Part shown: positions 49,282 to 57,891 of the stretch, one piece after another
Position numbering within the stretch: position 1 is the first letter of the stretch
Layout of the letters: the number at the start of each line of letters is the position of its first letter
Source of the DNA: a virus
Strand: one strand, 5' to 3'
IMG/VR virus record: IMGVR_UViG_3300027770_000025
Location: 62,001 to 126,000 of that record
Length of the DNA: 64,000 nucleotides
Program-made: the position numbers and the translations under genes
Notes under the pieces: model-generated
The model's database searches: none
What the model saw: the letters and a program-made list of their open reading frames with translations, nothing else
Told to the model about the DNA's origin: nothing

Positions 49282-49309
49282 AAAGCAGACAATTGTCTGC
49301 TTTTTTTGT
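49282..49309 (+). terminator. terminator of 48582
   Basis: AAAGCAGACAATTGTCTGCT and T-run; next class II box starts 2 nt later. Confidence 0.85.
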
Positions 49310-49310
49310 G

Positions 49311-49319
49311 GATATATAA
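49311..49319 (+). promoter_or_regulatory. class II box GATATATAA
   Basis: 4 nt before ATG 49324. Confidence 0.65.
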
Positions 49320-49323
49320 AATC

Positions 49324-50205
49324 ATGAAGCACGTTACCTCATACAACCTATTTGAATCAGAATCAGAACCAATCAGAAAGGTGTTCACCAGAGAGCAGCT
49401 TAGCTGGCTAGATAAATGCACAGAGAACTCCTGGAAATACAATCCATCTACAGGGCTTGTTGATGTGGATGGGGATTTCTATTGTAGCGGCCAGAATCTA
49501 CAAGATTTTAAAGGTGTCAGATTCGGGACAGTTGGAAGGGGTTTCAGTTGTAAGAATAATCAGCTCACCACACTGGAGGGAGCACCTCAGAGTGTTGGTG
49601 GGGATTTCAATTGTTATAATAATCAGCTCACCACACTGGAGGGAGCACCTCAGAGTGTTGGCAATAGTTTCAATTGTGATGACAATCAGCTCACCACACT
49701 AGTGGGAGCACCTCAGAGCGTTGGTGGGGGTTTCAGTTGTAAGAATAATCAGCTCACAAGTCTAATGGGAGCACCTCAGAGTGTTGGTGAGGATTTCGAT
49801 TGTGAGAATAATCAGCTCACGAGTCTTGAGGGAGCACCTCAGGCTGTTAATGGGCGTTTCAGTTGTAGGGATAATGAGCTCACCACACTAGTGGGAGCAC
49901 CTCAGAAAGTTAATGGGGCTTTCAGTTGTGTTGGCAATCAGCTCACGAGTCTGGTGGGAGCACCTCAAACGGTTGGTGAGATTTTCTATTGTGGTGGTAA
50001 TCCAGTCTCTGAATCAACTTTAAAAGTCATCTTTGCGCTAATTCGAAAAGGAATTGCTTATCAGCAGGCTCTAGAACAATACTGGCCGGAGATGGAAGAT
50101 GAAGATAGGGCGTTAATGTATAAACAAATGCCTAATCTACCACCAGAAGAAACAAGAAAATACAAGGCGTTGGCTAACTACAATAACATAAAGGGTTATT
50201 TATAA
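49324..50205 (+). CDS. CTS-tagged 21-residue-repeat (LRR-like) protein C
   Basis: 293 aa from MKHVTSYNLFESE; upstream in-frame ATG at 49306 precedes the promoter box. Cap EQLSWLDKC, 8 repeats, C-cap very similar to protein A (ALIRKGIAYQQALEQYWPEM). Stop and next start overlap by one base. Confidence 0.8.
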   Translation: MKHVTSYNLFESESEPIRKVFTREQLSWLDKCTENSWKYNPSTGLVDVDGDFYCSGQNLQDFKGVRFGTVGRGFSCKNNQLTTLEGAPQSVGGDFNCYNNQLTTLEGAPQSVGNSFNCDDNQLTTLVGAPQSVGGGFSCKNNQLTSLMGAPQSVGEDFDCENNQLTSLEGAPQAVNGRFSCRDNELTTLVGAPQKVNGAFSCVGNQLTSLVGAPQTVGEIFYCGGNPVSESTLKVIFALIRKGIAYQQALEQYWPEMEDEDRALMYKQMPNLPPEETRKYKALANYNNIKGYL

Positions 50206-50960
50206 TGAAGTACATTAAGCCATATCAGATATTCGAAGCCAATGCGGCAGCACCAGCAGCACTTACTGAGGAGCAGATCGAGTGGTTGGATAAATGTGCT
50301 AATCGAACATGGTCACTAAATCCACAGACTGGACTGGTTGATGTGGATTTGGATTTCAATTGTACCGGACAGGGACTTTCAGATTTTAAAGGAGTTAAGT
50401 TCGGGGTGGTTAATAGAAGTTTCTTTTGTCCCCGCAATTCCCTTACTTCCCTTATAGGAGCACCACAACGGGTTGGCGGGGATTTATATTGTAACGAAAA
50501 TGCACTCACCTCACTTGAGGGAGCACCACAACGGGTTGGAATGAGCTTAAATTGTAACAACAATTCACTCACCTCACTTATGGGAGCACCACGAGAGGTT
50601 GGCGGGAGTTTCTATTGTCACACCAATCTTCTAACCTCATTAGAGGGAGCACCCCAACGGGTTGGTGGGGATTTCACTTGTACTAACAATCTTCTCACCT
50701 CACTTGAGGGAGCACCAAAAAGTGTTTTCAGGGATTTCGGTTGTCATGGCAATCCAGTCTCAGAAAAAACATTAAAGAAGATATATGACAAAATGCAAAA
50801 GGGTACCAGTTATCTGGCTGCTGTGGAGAGTCTTTGGAGCGAGATTCCTCAGGACGATCAGGTTCTGCTTTATGCTGATGATTTCAAATGGGTAAGCCCA
50901 GAGCAGGGTAGAGGACTAGTAGCACTAAGGGCTTATCAGGCTCTAAGAGGCATGCTTTAG
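50205..50960 (+). CDS. CTS-tagged 21-residue-repeat (LRR-like) protein D
   Basis: 251 aa. Tag MKYIKPYQIFEANA as in protein A; 6 repeats, more diverged (LYCNENALTSLEGAPQRVGM). C-cap like protein B (PQDDQVLLYADDFK). Translationally coupled to protein C (TAATG). Confidence 0.8.
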   Translation: MKYIKPYQIFEANAAAPAALTEEQIEWLDKCANRTWSLNPQTGLVDVDLDFNCTGQGLSDFKGVKFGVVNRSFFCPRNSLTSLIGAPQRVGGDLYCNENALTSLEGAPQRVGMSLNCNNNSLTSLMGAPREVGGSFYCHTNLLTSLEGAPQRVGGDFTCTNNLLTSLEGAPKSVFRDFGCHGNPVSEKTLKKIYDKMQKGTSYLAAVESLWSEIPQDDQVLLYADDFKWVSPEQGRGLVALRAYQALRGML

Positions 50961-50962
50961 CG

Positions 50963-50971
50963 GATATATAG
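50963..50971 (+). promoter_or_regulatory. class II box GATATATAG
   Basis: 4 nt before ATG 50976. Confidence 0.65.
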
Positions 50972-50975
50972 AGTT

Positions 50976-52496
50976 ATGAAAAGAATAAAAAGTTTTAATG
51001 ATTTTATTAATAGTAATGTTAACGAAGGTGTTTTTAGTAAAATAGCTAGGAGCTTTACCGGAGCCGATAGAAAAGAAATAAATGCTCAGGTAAAGCTATT
51101 AAGAGACACTTACGAGGGATTAAATGACGGAGAAAAGAAAGAATTTTCCGATAGACTACAGCAAAAAATAGATAAAAATAATCAAGGAGGCTCGAGCATA
51201 GCTATTAGGTTACGTGAGAAATTTAAAACCATACTCGATTCGGGGGATTGGTATTCAGAACTAGGAAAAATATCTTCGGATGATGCCGAATATCTAATTA
51301 TGTATATTAGCTCTCTCTATCAATACATAATTAGAGAATATGATAATATAAAAGAAGTAGTTCAAAAAAATAAACTAACTAAAGAGTTAGAAAAATATAA
51401 TGAAGATGTCGCTAAATATAACAAAATTTCTTCATTTATAAAAGATGATTTTGAATCAAAAAAAGAAGAGTTTAATAAATTCTTTAGTTGTATCGACGGG
51501 AGTCCTAATTTTAAGAACAGAGACACATATGCTTTTATAGATAAATTTAATGCTTCTGATAGAAACAAAAAAATATTAGAAACAGACATATTTAAGAGAT
51601 TTAAGGCTTATACTATTGAGTTAAATCAGAAATTAAAAAGCTTTGAATGGAACTCGGGAGAATTTGTAAATACCATTGAACTTTATGACAAAGTCCAAAG
51701 TAGATACGAAGAACTCTTCAATAAGTCACAGGGTATGTCTATAAGACCAGATAAACCCAACTTTCAAATTTCGGGATGGGGTATGGACTTATTAACATGG
51801 GCTGAGGAGAATCTGAAAGATAAAACAATATCAGAGATGGCATTGGATATGACAATGAATAATTTGGATTATGCGAATGGAATGAAATGTGTTGAAATAG
51901 GAACCGAAGATACTAAAGTGGCCATAAAAAATGAAGATGGATTAATTGGTGGAAATATTGTTTATTCTGGGCAAAACTTTAATAATCTTAATTTAGAAAA
52001 TGTATCAGACCTTATCAATAAAGAAGGAGGATATAAGGAAAGTGTTTCGGGAAAAGTTATGTATGTAACTAATAATATACCATATGCTTTCTACTATTGC
52101 TATTTGAGATTTGGATTAGATGCTGATAGACCTAGCCCCAATTTATCTAGAAATTTATTTCCAACAGTTTATAAAATAACTCTAAAAAAAGGAACTAAAT
52201 TTTTTCATAAAAGTGATACCTATATAGATCAAGAAGAATATAAATTAGCTAGTATTTGTGGAATGTCTGGTTATCACTCGGGAAATGAAATAGTGAATGG
52301 CCAGAGTATTGAAGTGTCATTAATTACCAGCGATTGTATTGATACAATAGAGGCAATTAAACCAGGAGAGTTAATTTCATATTTAGAAAGTCCAGAATTT
52401 ACTAAAGATAATCAACTTATAAGTGGAGAAAGATATAAAATAGACCAGAACGAAATAAACTGGTATAAGGAATTAGTTTCACGGTATGGGATATGA
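50976..52496 (+). CDS. large CTS-tagged protein
   Basis: 506 aa. MKRIKSFNDFINSNVNEGVF: tag with VNE cut. Residues about 20-260 helical coiled coil; the last 170 are alpha/beta, with VYKITLKKGTKFFHKSDTYI and VSLITSDCIDTIEAIKPGEL. An ADP-ribosyltransferase-like fold, as in T4 Alt, would fit but no R-S-E triad is evident. Possible injected effector. Confidence 0.65.
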   Translation: MKRIKSFNDFINSNVNEGVFSKIARSFTGADRKEINAQVKLLRDTYEGLNDGEKKEFSDRLQQKIDKNNQGGSSIAIRLREKFKTILDSGDWYSELGKISSDDAEYLIMYISSLYQYIIREYDNIKEVVQKNKLTKELEKYNEDVAKYNKISSFIKDDFESKKEEFNKFFSCIDGSPNFKNRDTYAFIDKFNASDRNKKILETDIFKRFKAYTIELNQKLKSFEWNSGEFVNTIELYDKVQSRYEELFNKSQGMSIRPDKPNFQISGWGMDLLTWAEENLKDKTISEMALDMTMNNLDYANGMKCVEIGTEDTKVAIKNEDGLIGGNIVYSGQNFNNLNLENVSDLINKEGGYKESVSGKVMYVTNNIPYAFYYCYLRFGLDADRPSPNLSRNLFPTVYKITLKKGTKFFHKSDTYIDQEEYKLASICGMSGYHSGNEIVNGQSIEVSLITSDCIDTIEAIKPGELISYLESPEFTKDNQLISGERYKIDQNEINWYKELVSRYGI

Positions 52497-52501
52497 TTTT
52501 A

Positions 52502-52526
52502 AGAAGATAAAGAATTTAAAGACCTT
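52502..52526 (+). pseudogene. relic of a CTS start
   Basis: AGAAGATAAAGAATTTAAAG equals the start of 47490 with ATG changed to ATA; the match ends after GACCT. Confidence 0.65.
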
Positions 52527-52556
52527 GACTAACCCAGCTTTGAATTTCAAAAAAAT

Positions 52557-52565
52557 GATATATAG
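52557..52565 (+). promoter_or_regulatory. class II box GATATATAG
   Basis: 19 nt before ATG 52585. Confidence 0.65.
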
Positions 52566-52584
52566 ATAAAATCAATAGGCTAGT

Positions 52585-52911
52585 ATGAAACACATAAAAT
52601 TATTTGAAAACTACTTTGAATCTGATAATTCATCACCTGGGTTTATTAACGAATCTTTAGAAAAGAAGATTAGTAACGGTAAAATAACAGCTACGATAAA
52701 AAATAAATTAGGTCTTGAAGTTTCTTCAGGGAATTTTGTTTTGCAAATTGGTAGCGGTACAGGTCTTATTATAAAACATCCGGATTTTGATAAAAATAAA
52801 AAACAAATAAAAATTTCTATGGATGGTCCAGAGGGTTTTCGTGACATGTCAGGTATCCCAAATAAAGGTACCTGGTCAATTAATGGAACATATTTAACCC
52901 TCAAAGAATAA
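52585..52911 (+). CDS. CTS-tagged small protein
   Basis: 108 aa. MKHIKLFENYFES with second site FINES. The body is a beta barrel-like domain (VLQIGSGTGLIIKHPDFDKN). Unknown. Confidence 0.65.
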   Translation: MKHIKLFENYFESDNSSPGFINESLEKKISNGKITATIKNKLGLEVSSGNFVLQIGSGTGLIIKHPDFDKNKKQIKISMDGPEGFRDMSGIPNKGTWSINGTYLTLKE

Positions 52912-52956
52912 ATATAATGAATAAATGATCGACCTGCTTTTTTGTGGATATTTGAT

Positions 52957-53412
52957 TTATTTCTCGTCCAGAGGGTAGATGTCTTCGATCCAGCTAGGTA
53001 CTTCATCCAAAACCTCAATCTCATCAGAATACCCATATTTTCTATAATCCTTTAAGGGAAGCACAGAGTACTTTTCTTTTTTATCTTTAGTAAATTGTTT
53101 GTGTGCAAAATCTAGAACCAAATCATCAACCAGTATTGCTATGTGTGCATCTTTAGCCTTTTCTGTTTCTGGAAAGTAAACTATTCTAACAGGTGTTCTG
53201 TTATTTTCACACCATTGATAAAACTCCTGAACATACCAAGCACAGTTTCCTTTCTTCTTATCGAACTCTTTACCAACTCTTAGATCGTAGTTCTTTCCCA
53301 GATCTCTTAGAAATTGATCCGCAATATTTTCCACTCCTGGTTTGCTAACTCTAAAGCTGGTAGGAACCATTTGATTCTCGTAATCATCAAATGTTCTGAT
53401 AAATTTCATCAT
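52957..53412 (-). CDS. CTS-tagged papain/transglutaminase-like protein
   Basis: 151 aa. MKFIRTFDDYEN (second ATG, 53409). KGNCAWYVQEFYQWCENN supplies a candidate nucleophile Cys at a helix start; KDAHIAILVDDLVLDFAH gives His and Asp in the order of papain-like peptidases. Could cleave a host peptide or amide; unproven. GATATATAG 4 nt before the start. Confidence 0.6.
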   Translation of the reverse strand: MMKFIRTFDDYENQMVPTSFRVSKPGVENIADQFLRDLGKNYDLRVGKEFDKKKGNCAWYVQEFYQWCENNRTPVRIVYFPETEKAKDAHIAILVDDLVLDFAHKQFTKDKKEKYSVLPLKDYRKYGYSDEIEVLDEVPSWIEDIYPLDEK

Positions 53413-53415
53413 GCT

Positions 53416-53424
53416 CTATATATC
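53416..53424 (-). promoter_or_regulatory. class II box GATATATAG
   Basis: Before the papain-like gene 53412/53409. Confidence 0.65.
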
Positions 53425-53499
53425 CCCTCTCTCCTTGAAATATATACATTATCCGGCGGGTTTAACCCCCATTTTAGGACCGGAGTGGTTACGATCACT

Positions 53500-53537
53500 G
53501 AAAGACGGGAACTCGCTACTCTCGTCTTTCTTTTTTG
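53500..53537 (+). terminator. hairpin before 53566
   Basis: AAAGACG/CGTCTTT stem then T-run, directly against a class II box. Confidence 0.6.
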
Positions 53538-53546
53538 GATATATAG
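53538..53546 (+). promoter_or_regulatory. class II box GATATATAG
   Basis: Before 53566, right after hairpin 53500-53537. Confidence 0.65.
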
Positions 53547-53565
53547 ATCAAATAAAAGAATACCT

Positions 53566-53916
53566 ATGATGAACATAAAAATGTACGAAAACTTCGTAAA
53601 CGAATCTCCAGAGATGACTAACGTTCCCCAGCTAAGAACTCAAACATCTGATGTTGCCGTGCCTAGTAATGACAATCAGGCAATAACAAGAGAGCAGGAA
53701 GCTATGAGAGCAAGACTTGAATCTGATGTTAAAAGAATGTACCCTAATTTATCAATTAGACACACACAGGACGGACAATCAGGTGTAGCAATAGATAATA
53801 ATGTAATTTACGCTTCGGATCATTACGAGGCTTTTAACGCATTTCTATTTGGCCTTGTAATGGCTAAGATGCAAGAGGGAAGAGGTGGAAACGATAGAAT
53901 GCCAACTAGATATTAA
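53566..53916 (+). CDS. CTS-tagged small protein
   Basis: 116 aa. MNIKMYENFVNESPEM: tag with VNE cut. Gln/Arg-rich helices then short strands. The frame is open upstream, but that part runs through a hairpin and the promoter box 53538-53546. Confidence 0.65.
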   Translation: MMNIKMYENFVNESPEMTNVPQLRTQTSDVAVPSNDNQAITREQEAMRARLESDVKRMYPNLSIRHTQDGQSGVAIDNNVIYASDHYEAFNAFLFGLVMAKMQEGRGGNDRMPTRY

Positions 53917-53918
53917 TT

Positions 53919-54758
53919 ATGATAGACGTAAAATACGGATTTGAAATAGAGGATGTAAGGAGGTTCATCGAGAAGCTTACCCCTTGTAAGAAGGTTACTT
54001 TTATCACTACTTCCAGTAGGAGTCCGTATGTTGAGAAGTTTGGGGAAAGTCCAAAATCTTCACAGTTAGCTAGAAATCTGGCAGAAAAGCTAAAGCAAAG
54101 AGATATTAAGGTTGAGGTTATAGATGCTGCTAAATTAAACATACACAACTGTTTAGGCTGCGTTAGTGAACTACATGGTAATAATTGTGGCGTTAAAGAA
54201 TCAGCTATTAAAGACGATATAAAGAATCCGCATGGGCATCTTAGATGCTGGGCATCACATGATTTTGAAGATGATGAGCTTTACAAGATAGCCAACGCAA
54301 TCTATGATAGTCAGGCAGTTGTCTTCTTTGGATCTCAGAGATGGGGAAGTGTTAATGCAATCTACCAGAAGGTTATAGAAAGGCTTGATTGGATGGAGAA
54401 CATGCACAGCACACTCGGGGAGAAAAGCACGATCGATAACATAATGGCAGGTTTAGTTGTGATAGGTCAGAACTGGCAGGTTGATCAGAGTCTAACCACA
54501 CAGAAGAAAGTACTGGAATTCTTCGGATTTCAAGTACCTGATGAGTTATTTATGGGTTGGCAGTATACAAGAGATTCTAATGAGGAATCACCTGAAGCTT
54601 ATCGAGATGCAGTTGATACTTTCGAGGTTGCTTGGAACACGCCACTATTTCATTGGGAGAAGGAGAAAGGAACTGAATTAAGCACTGACGAGAAACCAAA
54701 TGAATCACAAACTTTCAGAACATTCAACGAATTTGTAAACGAGGTAAAGAAAATTTAA
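53919..54758 (+). CDS. flavodoxin/FMN-reductase-like protein with C-terminal CTS-like peptide
   Basis: 279 aa. KVTFITTSSRSPYVEKFG with phosphate-binding loop and LNIHNCLGCVSEL (Cys pair) fit NADPH-dependent FMN reductases / WrbA-like flavoproteins. Unusually, the last residues read TFRTFNEFVNEVKKI, close to the tag but at the C-terminus. It starts two nt after 53566, so is cotranscribed. Confidence 0.65.
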   Translation: MIDVKYGFEIEDVRRFIEKLTPCKKVTFITTSSRSPYVEKFGESPKSSQLARNLAEKLKQRDIKVEVIDAAKLNIHNCLGCVSELHGNNCGVKESAIKDDIKNPHGHLRCWASHDFEDDELYKIANAIYDSQAVVFFGSQRWGSVNAIYQKVIERLDWMENMHSTLGEKSTIDNIMAGLVVIGQNWQVDQSLTTQKKVLEFFGFQVPDELFMGWQYTRDSNEESPEAYRDAVDTFEVAWNTPLFHWEKEKGTELSTDEKPNESQTFRTFNEFVNEVKKI

Positions 54759-54763
54759 TAGCA

Positions 54764-55837
54764 ATGAGAATTTTGCCATATGAACTTTTCGGATCTTATA
54801 GTAAAAGAAATCTTTTATTTGAGGAATTTATTCCTTCAGGAAACGAAAAATGGCCTAGCAACTGGAAAGAAATGCCAGAGTGGAAAACCTTACAGGATCT
54901 AGGATTTATTGAGACAACTACCGATAGGCAGACAAGACTTAACACTATTATGTTGAAAAACACCCTGATAAATTATCTTTATCCTGCTGGAGTAGTTCTT
55001 CAAGCATCAGGATACATCAGGGATAAAGGAGTTGATTCGGGATACATTAGCAATAAATATGACAATCTCTCTGATATGTTAAATTATCTTATTGTGAGAT
55101 ATTCTAAGGAATCAGAAAGGAATTCAGTAAGTGAAAGAACAGGACCTTTAACTCAAGAACAGATAAAGGCTATAAACGTATTCACACAAGCACCATGGAG
55201 GTGGAACACTAAAACAGAATCTGTTGATGTTGACGGTAAGGTTAGAGTAATGGATTCAAATGGTTTAAATAAAGATGTAATCGGAACTTTTAAATTCGGA
55301 AAGGTAAAAGGAGAATTTGAATTACGAGGCAGTCATTTTGATCTTGACACGTTAGAAAATTTTGCACCAGATTATGTCGGAAAGAATGTGATGATGTTTA
55401 GTACAGATCTGAAAGACATGAAAGGATTTCCTTCAATAGTAAAAGGAAGAATATGGATAAGTGGAACGCCAGGTTCTTTAGAAGGTATACCTATGGAAGC
55501 AGAAGAATTATCGACTGATTATTTTATTGCCAGACCCTGGAATATCAAGAATGCTTTAATCATTCTTGATAGAGGGTCAGTAGATGTGGAAGACACAAGA
55601 GCAGGCGTGGAAGCGATTAAAAGACATTGGGACGATAATCCAGATAGAAGTAAAAAAGCTAGTCAGCTGGCTTCAACAGTTTTAAGCGATGATATAATCG
55701 ATGAATATTTTAAAAATAATCCACTTAAGCTATATATTCTTGACCCTTACCCTGAAATTAAAGCCGGTGTTCTAAAAAGAACAGGTATGAAGGATCTTTC
55801 TGGTGTAGGTAAAGGATTACAGGGAGGATGGTTCTAA
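54764..55837 (+). CDS. CTS-tagged divergent member of the repeat-protein family
   Basis: 357 aa, MRILPYELFGS; weak tag. Residues about 40-120 share LGFIETTTDR...LNYLIVRYSK with the gene at 59387. Then LTQEQIKAINVFTQAPWRWN and VDVDGKVRV equal the cap of the repeat proteins, followed by decayed repeats (SHFDLDTLENFAP). A chimera of two phage families. Confidence 0.6.
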   Translation: MRILPYELFGSYSKRNLLFEEFIPSGNEKWPSNWKEMPEWKTLQDLGFIETTTDRQTRLNTIMLKNTLINYLYPAGVVLQASGYIRDKGVDSGYISNKYDNLSDMLNYLIVRYSKESERNSVSERTGPLTQEQIKAINVFTQAPWRWNTKTESVDVDGKVRVMDSNGLNKDVIGTFKFGKVKGEFELRGSHFDLDTLENFAPDYVGKNVMMFSTDLKDMKGFPSIVKGRIWISGTPGSLEGIPMEAEELSTDYFIARPWNIKNALIILDRGSVDVEDTRAGVEAIKRHWDDNPDRSKKASQLASTVLSDDIIDEYFKNNPLKLYILDPYPEIKAGVLKRTGMKDLSGVGKGLQGGWF

Positions 55838-55854
55838 AATACATAAAAAATACA

Positions 55855-56256
55855 ATGGAGCACATATTAGAGTACGAACAATTTTCAGGGGAATCTTTAA
55901 ATGAAGCAGAAATCATTTATGATGGTGTTAAAATAACATCGGCAAACGACAAAACTGGTAGAGTAATTTTATCTTATGGATTGACAAAGATATTCTATAA
56001 AGTTAAAGCAAAAGTACAAAAGATCGGTATAACATGGTACGATGGACCTATTTCAGTGGTAGCTGCTTGGCAGGACGATAAAAAACAATGTTGGGTTAAG
56101 GATAACACAGGTAAGTTATTTGAGTTAAATCCAGATACATTAAAGATCCTTGCTGCAAAAGCAAAAGCAAAAGCACCGCTAATAGCTTTTACTGGAACTG
56201 GTGAGGTCAAAGGAGTAGAAGGAACATATAACGCTACCTTGACTAAGGTTGCATAA
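55855..56256 (+). CDS. CTS-tagged protein
   Basis: 133 aa from MEHILEYEQF with SLNEAE cut. Beta-rich, with Ala/Lys run (AAKAKAKAP). The longer frame (55828) overlaps the gene before. Unknown. Confidence 0.6.
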   Translation: MEHILEYEQFSGESLNEAEIIYDGVKITSANDKTGRVILSYGLTKIFYKVKAKVQKIGITWYDGPISVVAAWQDDKKQCWVKDNTGKLFELNPDTLKILAAKAKAKAPLIAFTGTGEVKGVEGTYNATLTKVA

Positions 56257-56264
56257 GATATGAA

Positions 56265-56273
56265 GATATATAA
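56265..56273 (+). promoter_or_regulatory. class II box GATATATAA
   Basis: 13 nt before ATG 56287. Confidence 0.6.
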
Positions 56274-56286
56274 AAAAAACTATACA

Positions 56287-56910
56287 ATGGAACACATTAA
56301 ATTATTTGAAAATTACATATTTGAAGCTGCAAACGCAGAGACACTGGAGTCACCAGGGATTGCTAAGGGTGTAGATACAGAAGAGTATTTAGCTAAAGTT
56401 AGGGGTGAAGAAGCTAAAGATAGAGATAAAAACTCGGAGTATTTTGCAGCTTGTAAACAGTTTGCCACTAGCTTTGTTGGTAAATCAATGAAAATTCCTA
56501 ATTACGGGATGATTCCTAAATCAACTTTTACCATGGAAGGATTTGCAGATTGTTGCTTCTCTATTATGAGCATGGCTAAAGGATCTGGTGTTTGGAATAA
56601 CGCAGTTAGAAAAGAAGAATCTAAGCTGGAGACCGGATATTTCCCTACAGCTTTTGTAGCTGGATATGTTACTAAGGATAAAGGATTTGCTGATATTGAT
56701 TTCAATGCAGATATAAACGGACCTAAGAAAGCCCTTGCTCCTGCTTTATCCGGATATTATTGCTATTTAAACGTCCACAAAAGAATCGGTACAGATATTG
56801 ATTTGAAACCAGCACCTGAGAAATTCTCTATGCAAGAGCTGGTTGCTCTGGATCCACAATGGAAGGTATATTTTCAGGGATTGGTTAATTTAGCAACCAA
56901 ATTTCAATAA
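56287..56910 (+). CDS. CTS-tagged protein
   Basis: 207 aa from MEHIKLFENYIFEAAN; upstream ATG at 56260 lies before the GATATATAA box. IFE is the cut candidate. Mixed alpha/beta with Cys (FADCCFSIMSMAKGSG). Terminator 56927-56957 follows. Confidence 0.65.
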   Translation: MEHIKLFENYIFEAANAETLESPGIAKGVDTEEYLAKVRGEEAKDRDKNSEYFAACKQFATSFVGKSMKIPNYGMIPKSTFTMEGFADCCFSIMSMAKGSGVWNNAVRKEESKLETGYFPTAFVAGYVTKDKGFADIDFNADINGPKKALAPALSGYYCYLNVHKRIGTDIDLKPAPEKFSMQELVALDPQWKVYFQGLVNLATKFQ

Positions 56911-56926
56911 TAAAATTCGTAAACAT

Positions 56927-56957
56927 AAAAAAAGGCCTGAGTAATCAGGCCTTTTTT
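56927..56957. terminator. bidirectional terminator
   Basis: AGGCCTGA/TCAGGCCT between converging genes 56287 and 56976. Confidence 0.85.
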
Positions 56958-56975
56958 GTTCCCTGTGATTATCGC

Positions 56976-57389
56976 TTATTCGAAAGTGATAACAATCTTA
57001 GCTCCAGTTTGTTTAGCCAATCTTGATAAACTAGCAAAATCTATAGAGATGTTGGCTTGCTCAATTACCCGGGGCTCGCTAACAGTCTTAATTAACCTGG
57101 TAGGTTTATTAGTTTTGATCATTGGATCTGTACCCCATCTACGATTTTTTGTGGATAATGTTGTCGGAGCAATATTTTTTTGGCCCTTAGAGGAAGTCAA
57201 GCGGCCTTTAACACCCAACGTACTTTTACGTCCCCAAACTGATGCCTTAGTACGACCTAGCGCAACTGCAATCTGATCAGTGGTTGATTTACCTGATGCC
57301 ATTTCTTTCAGAATTGCATCATCTTTTTTTGTCCATGAAGCGTTATTGAACGGAGCTTTCGGATTAACCGTGTTTTTTATGTAAGCCAT
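56976..57389 (-). CDS. Myb/SANT-like DNA-binding protein
   Basis: 137 aa. ASWTKKDDAILKEMASGKS, then DQIAVALGRTKASVWGRKST, is an HTH of the GcrA/SANT type; the C-terminal part is short strands. Class I promoter directly upstream. A candidate phage regulator. Confidence 0.65.
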   Translation of the reverse strand: MAYIKNTVNPKAPFNNASWTKKDDAILKEMASGKSTTDQIAVALGRTKASVWGRKSTLGVKGRLTSSKGQKNIAPTTLSTKNRRWGTDPMIKTNKPTRLIKTVSEPRVIEQANISIDFASLSRLAKQTGAKIVITFE

Positions 57390-57410
57390 ATTTAATTATT
57401 TAAGTTAGGG

Positions 57411-57447
57411 TAAATATAAGATCATATTACGGGATAAAAAAATTTTA
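57411..57447 (-). promoter_or_regulatory. class I promoter
   Basis: Drives the SANT-like gene 57389; TATCCCG, TCTTATATTTAC. Confidence 0.8.
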
Positions 57448-57461
57448 GTGTATATTTTTTA

Positions 57462-57470
57462 GATATATAG
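57462..57470 (+). promoter_or_regulatory. class II box GATATATAG
   Basis: Before the 34-aa membrane peptide 57494. Confidence 0.5.
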
Positions 57471-57493
57471 TATTATTTTACATATTAAACTCA

Positions 57494-57598
57494 ATGGAAA
57501 AATTATTACTATTACTATTAATTGCCCCAGCAGTAGTCTGGGGATGGACAGCAACGATATTCTTTATAGCAGACTACATTAAGTCACGTAGGAATTAA
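57494..57598 (+). CDS. 34-aa membrane peptide
   Basis: MEKLLLLLLIAPAVVWGWTA, one helix, basic tail (SRRN). Preceded by GATATATAG at 57462-57470. Unknown. Confidence 0.5.
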   Translation: MEKLLLLLLIAPAVVWGWTATIFFIADYIKSRRN

Positions 57599-57652
57599 AA
57601 AAAGGCGGGAAATAATTTCTCACCTTTCTATTTTATATTCAACCGGATTAAA

Positions 57653-57841
57653 TTACATACTAGAGAAAATCCAATATAAAATAAGACCAATTCCAAAACC
57701 AACTAAGCTTAAAACTGCGTAATAAGCTACGGTTTCGTTATTGAAAACTTGTCTTTTAGATCTCCCCTGGTAAACATCATAATCCCAATTAATGTCGTCA
57801 TTTAATTCGACCACCGGTTTTTTCTTTTGCTTTGCCATCAC
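57653..57841 (-). CDS. tail-anchored membrane protein
   Basis: 62 aa; hydrophilic N-terminus (MAKQKKKPVV) and C-terminal helix (YAVLSLVGFGIGLILYWIF). Unknown. Confidence 0.55.
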   Translation of the reverse strand: MMAKQKKKPVVELNDDINWDYDVYQGRSKRQVFNNETVAYYAVLSLVGFGIGLILYWIFSSM

Positions 57842-57891
57842 ATTCAGGTTTTTCTGTTATATTATTATTTGTTGATATTTGTTTCGGCGAT

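Noticed and set aside
42414-49702. Other open frames across the repeat genes
   Set aside because: They read the same 63-bp DNA repeats out of frame and lack plausible starts or conserved cores.
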